A DNA stretch of 9,068 bases from Pseudomonadota bacterium (GCA_023435945.1 JAEZLB010000283.1:1-9068); one strand, 5' to 3'; positions 1-6,709 are shown, counted from the stretch's first letter. A program made the numbers and translations. Notes: generated by a model from the sequence alone, not told the origin.

Positions 1-1071
1 GCCCCATGCCTCACTGAAAGCAGCCAGTAAACCGATGAATTCATCGCCAGTCAGGTCACCGCTACCGCGCTTGGCCGCCTCCACTTTCTTACGCATTTGC
101 GCCAGCGGATCTAGTATCACGGTGTCGTTGGGATAAACAGATCGATAGATCTCATTCAGCGAAGCACGCAGGGAATTGGCCTCGTTCTGCAAGTGCAGCC
201 ATTGCATGTTCAGCCCCACGATCTGCACCAGCAATAGCAGCCCCGCCAGTATCAGCGGCAAGCGCCAGCTCTTCCAATCGATCTTCGGCCCACTCTCGGT
301 ACCCATGCCACTCACCATATCAAGGGGAGTTGCGGCAGCCTGCTCTATCCAGTTCGACCACCGATCCGGCTGTATGCTGAAGCGTGAAGCGTAGCTATCG
401 TCTCCTGCCAATGCCTGCCGGTAGGATTCCTGTTCCGCAGGCGGAACGTACAGCGAAATCGGTACGCCAGGCACCAAGGTGGCAAGCGTGGCAAGCGCTT
501 CCTGCAATGCGCTTTCCGGCTGCTGCGGTGAAATCGGCAAACCCAGCCCCTCATGCTCATTCAGGCGCAAGGTCACATCCATGTCGCTGTCCTGCGCCGT
601 TATCGAAGCCGAAGCGGCCGGCGGTTCAATGGGAATGCACAGTTGTGCCGGTACGGCTTTCAGTTTTTTTGCGCCGAAAGCCGTAAAGGTTTTCACCAGG
701 ATCTCCAGCCACACACGCTGTACCACGGCAATGGTGCGCATCCCGTCTGAAGCGGGCCCGGCAACAATCACGCACTCCTCTGGGTCACCGATCAACTGGT
801 CTTCTACGAGGTTAGGCAAGGCTGCCTTGAGCTTATTCGGCGGCAAAGGCGGCACCTGCATGCGCAACAGGCTGACATCGCTGGCCGATAGCAGCAATAC
901 CACCTCCCTGATGCTGGACACCAGCTCTTCCAGTTGAGACAAAGGCTCCATGCCCTCGCGCTCTATCTGTCCGGATGCATTGGCCACGGCAAACGCGCAG
1001 GGCAAGGCAACCCAGTGCTCGGCCGCTTCAGCGACAGCCTTGGACGGTACGCGTAGGTATAGTGTGCTCAA
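1..1071 (-). CDS. gspL: Type II secretion system protein GspL (3' end cut by window edge)
   Basis: GspL is the bitopic inner-membrane protein of the T2SS assembly platform; its cytoplasmic actin-like domain binds the secretion ATPase GspE and its periplasmic part pairs with GspM. The reading frame is open for 357 codons from a TTG start at 1071 to the left edge, with no stop. Residues 1 to about 250 form the cytoplasmic domain, beginning LSTLYLRVPS and including the hydrophobic stretch EVVLLLSASDV typical of the family N-terminus. A single membrane segment (LPLILAGLLLLVQIVGL) lies at about residues 271-287, and a periplasmic region follows. The TTG start is chosen because AGGGG sits 9 nt upstream (1081-1085) and the first in-frame ATG is about 40 codons in, which would remove the conserved N-terminus. 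It follows gspK after 15 nt; gspM would be expected next, beyond the edge. Identification is by overall pattern and operon position. Confidence 0.9.
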   Translation of the reverse strand, partial: MSTLYLRVPSKAVAEAAEHWVALPCAFAVANASGQIEREGMEPLSQLEELVSSIREVVLLLSASDVSLLRMQVPPLPPNKLKAALPNLVEDQLIGDPEECVIVAGPASDGMRTIAVVQRVWLEILVKTFTAFGAKKLKAVPAQLCIPIEPPAASASITAQDSDMDVTLRLNEHEGLGLPISPQQPESALQEALATLATLVPGVPISLYVPPAEQESYRQALAGDDSYASRFSIQPDRWSNWIEQAAATPLDMVSGMGTESGPKIDWKSWRLPLILAGLLLLVQIVGLNMQWLHLQNEANSLRASLNEIYRSVYPNDTVILDPLAQMRKKVEAAKRGSGDLTGDEFIGLLAAFSEAWG

Positions 1072-1086
1072 AGTATCTTGCCCCTT

Positions 1087-2037
1087 TTATCTTTGTTGCA
1101 GCCATTCCAGCCGTGTTTTTCCTTTACCTTCACGGTGTACCAAGGCCTCCACTTCCAATCCAGCTCGATTCATGCGCACGCGGCCATTGATAATGAAATA
1201 GCTGGTTTGCACACCCAGCTGCTTGGTATCTCCATTAGTGATGCGAAGATTGATATCGCCTTCATTCCTGAAATAAGCAGCACTGCGACTATTCACCAAT
1301 CCTTTTGCATCCGCCAGCGACAAGCCCTCCACACTGGCCGCCAGCACTTCAGCGGAGGCAGTATTGATATTGACCGTGGTGACCTGCGGCAGAAACACGA
1401 CAAACTCTCTCAATTTTTCTATGGCTTCCGGTGTGTAACCGGGCACCGCCAGCAAGTCATGCACGTAAATCATTTTGATGGGACGCGGCTGATTGCCACC
1501 CATCTGGCTTGCTCCTTCACTGCCTGGAGCGAGTGCGGCGCGCTGCGAGGCGGCGACCGCATTGGCCGTTTCCCTGGCCAGCGCCGGATTCAGTTGCATC
1601 AACGCCAGCAAACGTTCGTAGATCGCCACTTGCTGCGGATCGATCTTGCCACTCCGGCTCATGTTGTTCAGATTGAACCGTGACTGCGCATCAATCACGA
1701 CACCCGACAACACCGCATCTGCCGCGGTCGTATCAGCCTGTCCTTCTTCCACATACTGATCCAGGCGCGTATCCATCAGGGGCACGGACCAAGGCTCGTC
1801 CAGCGTATCGACATTGCCGGAAAAAAGCCTGTCCTCGCGCAGGATCAGCCGCGCCCAGTCCAGTGCACCCCGCAATATCCATTGCTTCTGCAACTGCAAC
1901 CGCTGGTTCTCTATGGACCGCACCTGTACCTGCTGCTGCCAGAACAGGCTGGCAACGATGGTGATCGCCAGCGTCGTCAGCAACATTGCTGTCACCACCG
2001 CCACGCCACGTTCACGCCATCGTGTCAGTCTTCTCAT
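1087..2037 (-). CDS. gspK: Type II secretion system minor pseudopilin GspK
   Basis: GspK is the large minor pseudopilin that caps the pseudopilus tip with GspI and GspJ. The protein has 316 residues, in the usual range for GspK and about twice the size of other pseudopilins. The N-terminus has a short basic leader (MRRLTRWRERG) followed by a hydrophobic helix (VAVVTAMLLTTLAITIVASLF). Prepilin peptidase cleavage would fall after G11. Position +5 after cleavage is Thr rather than Glu; lack of Glu5 is the known GspK hallmark, so this is expected and not a defect. A central segment with FNLNNM (about residue 110) and NINTASAEVLAAS is characteristic of the large GspK domain. The start at 2037 is chosen over an upstream in-frame ATG at 2226 because the extension lies wholly inside gspJ. 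Its ATG overlaps the gspJ TGA as ATGA, indicating translational coupling; I see no clear Shine-Dalgarno. Confidence 0.95.
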   Translation of the reverse strand: MRRLTRWRERGVAVVTAMLLTTLAITIVASLFWQQQVQVRSIENQRLQLQKQWILRGALDWARLILREDRLFSGNVDTLDEPWSVPLMDTRLDQYVEEGQADTTAADAVLSGVVIDAQSRFNLNNMSRSGKIDPQQVAIYERLLALMQLNPALARETANAVAASQRAALAPGSEGASQMGGNQPRPIKMIYVHDLLAVPGYTPEAIEKLREFVVFLPQVTTVNINTASAEVLAASVEGLSLADAKGLVNSRSAAYFRNEGDINLRITNGDTKQLGVQTSYFIINGRVRMNRAGLEVEALVHREGKGKTRLEWLQQR

Positions 2038-2744
2038 AGCACGCCCAGCAGAAACACTTTCAGCATGGCTGCCTCGCCCTGCTGCAATTGCAGCGCCACC
2101 TCCAGTCCGGTAGGAGTACCGGCAGCACGACGGCCTGTTGCCTGCCTTTCCACCTCCCCCTTGCTGATTCGACCGCCTTCCAGCGTCGGAGACGAAGACG
2201 ATGCATCCACTACACCGGTGCGCCATTGCTTACCGTCCCAGACCCGCATGTCCATCGACGTCACTCCAGTTTGCAGCACCACGGCATCCGAAGTATTGAA
2301 ATCGTTCAATGCTGCTGTCCAAATTTGTTGCAATTCATTCAGATCCCGAGTCGGCAGCGATTCTTTCCTGGACAACACGCCATCGCGCACCAGATAAGTA
2401 ATTACCTGAAGTCGTGTGGGCTGATCCTCACTGCTACTGCTTCGCACCAGCATCAGCCGGTTATTGCCGATTTCGATCACCGGCCGGTCCGGCACCAGCA
2501 AAGCGCTGGCAAGATTGGCACCGTCGGTCTGCATCTGTGCAAACGCAAGTTGCAATCCTCGGGTTTGCGCCAGGTCCTCATTGAGGGCGACACGGGTTCT
2601 CACAATGGAATCCAGCCCACGCCAGCCAAGAACTGCCACAAAAGCCAGCACACTGATTGCAATCAAGAGCTCGATCAGCGTCAGGCCCACCTGCCGGATG
2701 AAACGATGCCTGCTCAACTTACGGCTCACTCGCTTAGAGTCCAT
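2034..2744 (-). CDS. gspJ: Type II secretion system minor pseudopilin GspJ
   Basis: This 236-residue protein is a minor pseudopilin that assembles with GspI and GspK at the pseudopilus tip. It has a basic leader of 20 residues (MDSKRVSRKLSRHRFIRQVG), then a class III prepilin sequence LTLIELLIAISVLAFVAVLGW, so the prepilin peptidase GspO/PilD should cut after G20 and methylate L21. The +5 glutamate (E25) is present. The residue after the cut is Leu instead of the commoner Phe, which is tolerated in GspJ. The motif GWRGLDSIVRTR just after the helix is very typical of GspJ. The ATG at 2744 overlaps the end of gspI by 11 nt and has AGGTGG 6 nt upstream. Length and domain layout are normal for the family. 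Confidence 0.95.
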   Translation of the reverse strand: MDSKRVSRKLSRHRFIRQVGLTLIELLIAISVLAFVAVLGWRGLDSIVRTRVALNEDLAQTRGLQLAFAQMQTDGANLASALLVPDRPVIEIGNNRLMLVRSSSSEDQPTRLQVITYLVRDGVLSRKESLPTRDLNELQQIWTAALNDFNTSDAVVLQTGVTSMDMRVWDGKQWRTGVVDASSSSPTLEGGRISKGEVERQATGRRAAGTPTGLEVALQLQQGEAAMLKVFLLGVL

Positions 2745-3138
2745 TCGGCACCACCTGTATCAGCTTGATGATGCGGCGTCCGGAGATGTTGTTATCGAAT
2801 ACGCTGACCTCCACCCGCCGGAATGAAGGATTAGGTGTGGGAAACACTTCCTCCTGGCAGACCAGAGCAAGTTCACCTTGTGGACAATCGAAGGTACGTC
2901 GGCCCAGCGGCGGCCATTCCTCGGTAAGACGAATCTGCGTCAGGCGATTTTCGGCGGACCAGGTCGCCATCATGGAAGCGCGCAGATCACTGCTGTTCTG
3001 AGTCAACCCTCCCACGGCACGCAGGCTGGCCCCCAGCGCAGTGCCGACGATCACCAGCGCAACCAGCACTTCCAGCAGCGTGAAACCGCTGCATGAGTGA
3101 AATAAACGTGACCGGAGAATAGGTATGGCTGCCTTCAT
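2734..3138 (-). CDS. gspI: Type II secretion system minor pseudopilin GspI
   Basis: This 134-residue minor pseudopilin is thought to nucleate the tip complex with GspJ and GspK and so start pseudopilus assembly. A leader of 18 residues (MKAAIPILRSRLFHSCSG) precedes the prepilin motif FTLLEVLVALVIVGTALGAS; cleavage is predicted after G18, with the +5 glutamate at E23. The following ALGASLRAVGGLTQNSSDLR and the conserved WSAENRLTQIRL segment (about residues 60-71) match GspI, where a WVAENRL-like motif is diagnostic. The start at 3138 comes 1 nt after the gspH stop (TGA-T-ATG), so re-initiation by the same ribosome is likely. The stop overlaps gspJ by 11 nt. Two cysteines in the short C-terminal domain (near FDCPQGELALVCQ) could form a disulfide; that is inference. 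Confidence 0.95.
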   Translation of the reverse strand: MKAAIPILRSRLFHSCSGFTLLEVLVALVIVGTALGASLRAVGGLTQNSSDLRASMMATWSAENRLTQIRLTEEWPPLGRRTFDCPQGELALVCQEEVFPTPNPSFRRVEVSVFDNNISGRRIIKLIQVVPNGL

Positions 3139-3139
3139 A

Positions 3140-3658
3140 TCATTCCACCGAAAACTGTCCTACGCCATTTGCATGGATATCGACGCGCACGCTGCCGGAA
3201 ACCAGGCTCATCACAAATGGCCGGTCCACCGGTTCGCGTCCGAACACGATGCGAAAGGGATTGCCGGTGGCAGCCGAAGGCGGACTGACCATGATTTGGA
3301 CCGGTGCACGCTGGAATTCACGCGGACGCAGCAAATCGTCGCCCGCCAGCATCTGCCAGGAATTGTTCTCGCGAATCAGAAAACGATATCCCTGGGTGTC
3401 GGCCTCGAAAGCGATTGGCCGATTGCGCACAATGGCTTCATCACGCGCCAGTTGCAGCAACAGGGCGATACGCTGCGCATCGTTCTGCAAAGCCTGTCGT
3501 GTGCCGGGCATGGCATTGAATGACACCATGCCCAGTATGACGCCGGCCAGCACCAGCACCACCAGCAATTCCAGCAGGGTAAAACCCCGGCTGTGGCGAC
3601 AGGACAGCGTTGTCGTGCTCCACTTCTTTGATGCGATGACGAAGTTTAGAGATCCCAC
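3140..3658 (-). CDS. gspH: Type II secretion system minor pseudopilin GspH
   Basis: GspH is a minor pseudopilin that links the tip complex to the GspG shaft. The 172-residue product has a leader of 25 residues ending CRHSRG, then FTLLELLVVLVLAGVILGMV; cleavage is predicted after G25 and the +5 glutamate is E30. The downstream segment QNDAQRIALLLQLARDEAIVRNRPIAF is the standard GspH/FimT region. The start is a GTG at 3658, which overlaps the end of gspG by 13 nt; no ATG or other plausible start lies between it and the prepilin motif, so GTG is effectively forced. I see no strong Shine-Dalgarno near it, so translation probably depends on coupling with gspG. The C-terminus (RVDIHANGVGQFSVE) ends 1 nt before the gspI ATG. 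FimT-type pseudopilins share this domain, but operon position settles GspH. Confidence 0.93.
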   Translation of the reverse strand: MGSLNFVIASKKWSTTTLSCRHSRGFTLLELLVVLVLAGVILGMVSFNAMPGTRQALQNDAQRIALLLQLARDEAIVRNRPIAFEADTQGYRFLIRENNSWQMLAGDDLLRPREFQRAPVQIMVSPPSAATGNPFRIVFGREPVDRPFVMSLVSGSVRVDIHANGVGQFSVE

Positions 3659-4104
3659 GATCCGATGTCGCTGTCACCGCCTTCACCGCCCGGCTGGCCA
3701 TCTGCTCCCAGCGAGAACACATCAATTTCTCCACGTACGCCGGGATTGAGGTACTGATAGGCATTCCCCCATGGATCAACCGGCATGCGCTCAAGATACC
3801 CCCCCTCTTTCCATCCTGGTGCGGCGGGACCACTCGTCGGACGTTCTATCAACGCACGCAAACCTTGTTCCGTGGTCGGATAACGATGATTGTCGAGGCG
3901 ATACAGCTTGAGCGCCTGCATGATGGTGGCGATGTCCTGGCGCGCCGCTACCACGCGCGCTTCATCCGTTCTGCCCAATAAGCGTGGTCCCACTAAGGCA
4001 CCGAGGATGGCGATGATGACCACCACCACCATGATTTCAATCAGCGTAAAACCTCGCGCACGGCGCATGAAGGGGCGAGAAGAAATCATCAAACGATTTG
4101 GCAT
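3646..4104 (-). CDS. gspG: Type II secretion system major pseudopilin GspG
   Basis: GspG polymerises into the shaft of the periplasmic pseudopilus. The predicted protein has 152 residues, normal for the family. A basic leader (MPNRLMISSRPFMRRARG) precedes FTLIEIMVVVVIIAILGAL; cleavage is predicted after G18, with the +5 glutamate at E23. Hallmarks follow in order: GPRLLGRTDEAR, ALKLYRLDNHRYPTTEQGL, the proline-rich loop RPTSGPAAPGW, MPVDPWGNAYQY, and the C-terminal SLGADGQPGGEGGDSDIGSW, whose acidic residues correspond to the calcium site of this family. The start at 4104 has AGGA 10 nt upstream (4115-4118). An in-frame ATG at 4170 would add 22 residues that look unlike a prepilin leader and has been rejected. 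It is the first gene of the visible gsp operon, with 477 bp of non-coding DNA upstream, so the operon promoter should lie there. Confidence 0.97.
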   Translation of the reverse strand: MPNRLMISSRPFMRRARGFTLIEIMVVVVIIAILGALVGPRLLGRTDEARVVAARQDIATIMQALKLYRLDNHRYPTTEQGLRALIERPTSGPAAPGWKEGGYLERMPVDPWGNAYQYLNPGVRGEIDVFSLGADGQPGGEGGDSDIGSWDL

Positions 4105-4581
4105 GGAAAATAATTCCTGTAAATCAACGGTTGAAAATAAATAAAGAGGTAGGGCACCCCTGCCTTGCATGCCTGGCCGGCAAGCATTTAATCTCGCTCA
4201 ATCTTCTTTTAATGTTCTTTCTTCGGAGTCTTAATCCACATAAAAGGTGCCGAGAAAAATGCGGAGAAAATGAAAATGCATACAACCTTCTTTCTCACGT
4301 TCCCCCCGTCTAGAGAGAAAGGCGCCTGTTTCTTCTGAGCCCTCCTCCTCTTATGGGATATCGATACTTTGCTTATCGGAAAAAGCTTGAAGACAAGCAT
4401 AAAAAATTGAAGCGCGTGGACTCTGAGCAAACGCAGAAGCAGTGTCGGGAAGGGGCGTGAAAAGAGGAGAGCTTGCTTTTAGTTAAGCTTTGCGGATGGC
4501 ATAAATTCTGCTGCCTTGCTGCTGCAAGAAGAGGGCGAGTCGCCTCACGTAAATACGACTGCCGCAAGAAAGGAGTTATCC
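4105..4581. other. Long intergenic region between divergent gspG and cupin gene
   Basis: This stretch holds no gene I can support; the short open frames in it show no family resemblance. It is visibly richer in A+T than the flanking genes, and must carry the promoters of both the gsp operon (leftward) and the cupin gene (rightward). I could not find a sigma70-type promoter with good -35, -10 and spacing on either strand. Structures seen: an imperfect inverted repeat centred on GGCGCC (4312-4336, arms AGAGAGAAA and TGTTTCTTCT); an 11-bp odd palindrome GGCGAGTCGCC at 4534-4544, about 40 nt before the cupin start; and three copies of AAAATG at 4256-4278. The functions of these are unknown. Confidence 0.6.
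4570..4575 (+). promoter_or_regulatory. Ribosome binding site of the cupin gene
   Basis: AAGGAG lies 6 nt before the ATG at 4582. It is the strongest Shine-Dalgarno in the window and decides the start, rejecting an in-frame ATG at 4516 that lacks one and would add 22 non-conserved residues. Confidence 0.85.
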
Positions 4582-4941
4582 ATGGCATTGCATCACATCA
4601 GTTCGGGAGAAGTCACCCGCCTGACCCCACTTGGAGAGCAGCTGCAGGATCAGCCTTCCACCGCCCTGCTCAAAACTGAGAACATGGAATTGATGCGTGT
4701 GGTTCTGAAGGCAGGCAAATCACTTCCCGAACACTTGGTATCGGGCGAAGTCACCATTTACTGCCTGGAGGGAAAACTGGAATTGCACGCGCATCAGAAA
4801 ATGCAGCTCATGCAAGCAGGCGACCTGGTCTACCTGGAGCCTATGCAAGCTCACGCATTGATTGCACAGGAAAATGCCTCAGCGCTCGTTACCGTCCTGC
4901 TGCATAAAGGCAGCGCCTCGGCACTGGATGCGCCAATCTAG
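4582..4941 (+). CDS. Small single-domain cupin protein of unknown function
   Basis: The 119-residue product has a cupin beta-barrel pattern. Motif 1 is GKSLPEHLVSGEVTIYCLEG (residues 45-64) and motif 2 is GDLVYLEPMQAHAL (residues 80-93). In the classical motif 1 (G-x5-HxH-x3/4-E-x6-G) the second histidine is missing: the sequence reads H51-L52-V53. Candidate metal ligands are therefore H51, E56 and H91, an incomplete set compared with a standard dioxygenase-type cupin. Similar short cupins with an EHxxxGxxTxxxLEG signature are common in bacteria and mostly unassigned. No signal peptide or membrane segment is visible, so a cytoplasmic location is likely. It is transcribed divergently from gspG and converges with gpsA across 44 nt, so it probably forms its own transcript. 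Nothing in the sequence ties it to secretion or to lipid synthesis. The fold is confident; substrate and role are not known. Confidence 0.85.
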   Translation: MALHHISSGEVTRLTPLGEQLQDQPSTALLKTENMELMRVVLKAGKSLPEHLVSGEVTIYCLEGKLELHAHQKMQLMQAGDLVYLEPMQAHALIAQENASALVTVLLHKGSASALDAPI

Positions 4942-4961
4942 GAAGCACTAACCGATGGAAA

Positions 4962-4977
4962 CCGGCGGCATGGCCGG
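4962..4977. repeat. Small inverted repeat between convergent cupin gene and gpsA
   Basis: CCGGC at 4962-4966 pairs with GCCGG at 4973-4977 around a 6-nt loop, inside the 44-nt gap where the two genes converge. No T-run of note follows on either strand (only TTT on the minus side), so a shared weak terminator is possible but unproven. Confidence 0.35.
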
Positions 4978-4985
4978 ACTGAGAA

Positions 4986-6002
4986 TTATGCGTCGGATTC
5001 GACACGAGGATCGCGGGCCAGCAATTGCTTGACCATATGCAGCGGCTGTTCATCATTGAATAACACGCTGGCCACTGCCTGGGCAATCGGCATTTCGATA
5101 TTCAGGTCATTGGCCAAGGAACAGACAGCTTTTGCGCACCGCACACCTTCTGCTACATGTCCCAGTTCCGTGACTATCGTGTCCAGCGGTTTGCGTTGCG
5201 CCAGCCCCAGGCCAACCCTGCGATTGCGTGACAGATCGCCGGTACAGGTAAGAATCAGGTCACCCATGCCGGTTAAACCCATAAAGGTTTCCATACGCCC
5301 GCCCAGCGCCACGCCCATGCGGCTGATTTCAGCCAGGCCACGCGTGATCAGGGCTGCACGCGCATTGTGCCCTAAGCCCAGGCCATCGGTCACACCGGTT
5401 GCGATAGCAAGAATATTCTTGACCGCTCCCCCGACTTCGACCCCGATCAGATCATCCGACGCATACACGCGTATGTTGTCGCCATGCACGGCGTGCACCA
5501 CGACATCCCGCAACTGAGAAGTGGTTGCCGCAATCGTCAGTGCGCATGGCAGGCCGCGCCCGACTTCCTGTGCGAATGAGGGACCGGACAGCACCCCTAT
5601 AGGCAAGGATTCGCCCAGCACTTCGCGCACAACCTGGTGCGGCAGCAAGCGGCTTTCTTCTTCAAAGCCTTTGCACAACCAGACCAGATTAGGCAGGGAC
5701 CGACCGACAAGTCGCTGCGCCAGCGGCCGAAGACCGGCCACGGATGAGGCGATGATCAGCAGCGCATCACGCTCGGACTGAGCAGTTTCGATATGGGCGA
5801 GCGCCTGCTCGAAATCGGCAGTCACCCGTAAACCAGCCGGCAGAGGAAAACCGGGAAGGTAGGCGATATTTTCACGTTGCGCCTGGGCGGCATGCATGGC
5901 CTCTTTTTCGCGCCCCCACAGCACGACGTCATGGCGCTGCGCCAAGGCAATGGCCAGCGCTGTTCCCCAAGCTCCCGCACCCAGTATTGTGATATTCATC
6001 AT
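4986..6002 (-). CDS. gpsA: NAD(P)-dependent glycerol-3-phosphate dehydrogenase GpsA
   Basis: GpsA reduces dihydroxyacetone phosphate to sn-glycerol-3-phosphate in the cytoplasm, supplying the backbone for phospholipid synthesis. The 338-residue length is typical. The N-terminal Rossmann motif GAGAWGTALA begins at residue 8. Further signatures: CKGFEEESRLLPHQV (K111 region), LSGPSFAQEVGRGLP (residues 138-152), the active-site lysine in GGAVKNILAIATG (K195), GHNARAALITRGLAEI, and GLTGMGDLILTCTGDLSRNRR, with D248 and R259/N260. All expected catalytic residues are present. Two adjacent ATG codons (6002 and 5999) are possible starts; the second gives the commoner M-N-I-T-I-L-G-A-G beginning. No strong Shine-Dalgarno is visible. 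It lies 149 nt downstream of secB on the same strand, the arrangement also found in E. coli, and ends 44 nt from the convergent cupin gene. Confidence 0.97.
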   Translation of the reverse strand: MMNITILGAGAWGTALAIALAQRHDVVLWGREKEAMHAAQAQRENIAYLPGFPLPAGLRVTADFEQALAHIETAQSERDALLIIASSVAGLRPLAQRLVGRSLPNLVWLCKGFEEESRLLPHQVVREVLGESLPIGVLSGPSFAQEVGRGLPCALTIAATTSQLRDVVVHAVHGDNIRVYASDDLIGVEVGGAVKNILAIATGVTDGLGLGHNARAALITRGLAEISRMGVALGGRMETFMGLTGMGDLILTCTGDLSRNRRVGLGLAQRKPLDTIVTELGHVAEGVRCAKAVCSLANDLNIEMPIAQAVASVLFNDEQPLHMVKQLLARDPRVESDA

Positions 6003-6106
6003 GCGCTTTCGCAGTTAAAGCTGCGTACCGACTGCCTTCCCGCAGCGTCCGGTTTGCCCAAGGACTCCTGCTAAACAGGAGAACGATTTAGGAGACAAGC
6101 CAGATT

Positions 6107-6125
6107 GAGCCGGCCAGGCCGGCTC
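6107..6125. repeat. Perfect palindrome between secB and gpsA
   Basis: The 19-nt sequence GAGCCGGCC-A-GGCCGGCTC is a perfect inverted repeat with a single central base, 27 nt after the secB stop codon on the minus strand. As RNA it would form a very G+C-rich hairpin of about 7-8 pairs with a small loop. No T-run follows on the minus strand (AATCTGGCTTG), so it is not a standard intrinsic terminator; it could stabilise the secB 3' end, cause pausing, or bind a protein. Confidence 0.5.
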
Positions 6126-6151
6126 GCAGTCGATATCTGAATCGGCTTGAG

Positions 6152-6640
6152 TTACGCCTTGGCAGCGGAGCCGTCAGGCATGACCAGACCAGCACTATTT
6201 TGCTGCTCTGCGGCTTGCTGCAGGCGCTGCTGGTAGAAAGCTTCAAAATTAATTTCCGTCAGGTGCACAGGCGGGAAACCGGCGCGCGTAATGATGTCGG
6301 CAATATTGGAGCGCAGATAAGGATAAATGATATTCGGGCAGCCAATACCAATCAGGGGATCAAGCTGGTCGGCAGGAATATTGCGGGCTTCGAAAATGCC
6401 GGCCTGCTTGCCTTCCACCAGAAACGCCACCTTGTCCTTAACCTTTGCGGTTACGGTAATGGTTACCGTAGATTCAAAGATGCCTTCCGCCAACTGCCCG
6501 GCGCTGACTTCCACGCCCACCTCGATATTAGGTGCTTCCTGTTCCAGGAAAATTGCAGGCGAATTAGGCTGCTCCAGTGACATATCCTTCAGATAGATAC
6601 GTTGGATCTGGAATACGGGCTGTTGGTTTTGCTCGGCCAT
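6152..6640 (-). CDS. secB: Protein-export chaperone SecB
   Basis: SecB is a homotetrameric cytoplasmic chaperone that holds precursor proteins unfolded and passes them to SecA for export through SecYEG. The 162-residue product matches the family from end to end: [19 protein letters not shown] (residues 10-27), the acidic strand [11 protein letters not shown], then [66 protein letters not shown], and a flexible Gln/Ala-rich tail. The ATG at 6640 is the only sensible start since [15 protein letters not shown] is the expected beginning. No Shine-Dalgarno is visible in the 15 nt upstream (TTGACAAATTATC-ATG). It lies 69 nt downstream of grxC with a strong hairpin in the gap, and 149 nt upstream of gpsA. 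SecB-delivered exoproteins can be later T2SS substrates, but adjacency here does not prove a specific link. Confidence 0.98.
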   Translation of the reverse strand: MAEQNQQPVFQIQRIYLKDMSLEQPNSPAIFLEQEAPNIEVGVEVSAGQLAEGIFESTVTITVTAKVKDKVAFLVEGKQAGIFEARNIPADQLDPLIGIGCPNIIYPYLRSNIADIITRAGFPPVHLTEINFEAFYQQRLQQAAEQQNSAGLVMPDGSAAKA

Positions 6641-6677
6641 GATAATTTGTCAATGTAGGTAATAAATCGGAAAGCAT

Positions 6678-6697
6678 CGGCATCCCGCAGGATGCCG
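6678..6697 (-). terminator. Hairpin downstream of grxC, probable terminator or attenuator
   Basis: CGGCATCC and GGATGCCG form a perfect 8-bp G+C-rich stem with a 4-nt loop, starting 12 nt after the grxC stop codon and ending 37 nt before the secB start. On the minus strand the stem is followed by ATGCTTTCC, only a short T tract, then an A+T-rich stretch. It may end or reduce the rhodanese-grxC transcript before secB. Efficiency is uncertain because the U tract is weak. Confidence 0.5.
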
Positions 6698-6709
6698 GAT
6701 ATCAGGTAA

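Noticed and set aside
1078..1683. A 201-codon open frame on the plus strand opposite gspK
   Set aside because: It lies wholly antisense to the well-supported gspK, shows no recognisable domain, and is rich in His and Gln as expected from reading the complement of a G+C-rich gene.
1087..2037. GspK appearing to lack the conserved pseudopilin Glu at +5
   Set aside because: Absence of this residue is the normal state in GspK, so it is not a mutation or sign of decay.
2038..2226. N-terminal extension of gspK to an ATG at 2226
   Set aside because: The added 63 residues lie inside gspJ and have Cys, Gly and Ser rich shadow composition; the prepilin leader begins at 2037.
2088..2768. A 226-codon open frame on the plus strand opposite gspJ
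   Set aside because: Antisense shadow of gspJ with no family resemblance and no ribosome site; the gspJ frame has clear prepilin motifs.
4105..4170. N-terminal extension of gspG to an ATG at 4170
   Set aside because: It would put 40 residues before the cleavage site, and the ATG at 4104 has a ribosome site and gives a normal leader.
6066..6080. Small hairpin TCCTG-ctaaa-CAGGA upstream of gpsA
   Set aside because: A 5-bp stem without T-run is common by chance and gives no basis for calling a terminator or riboswitch.
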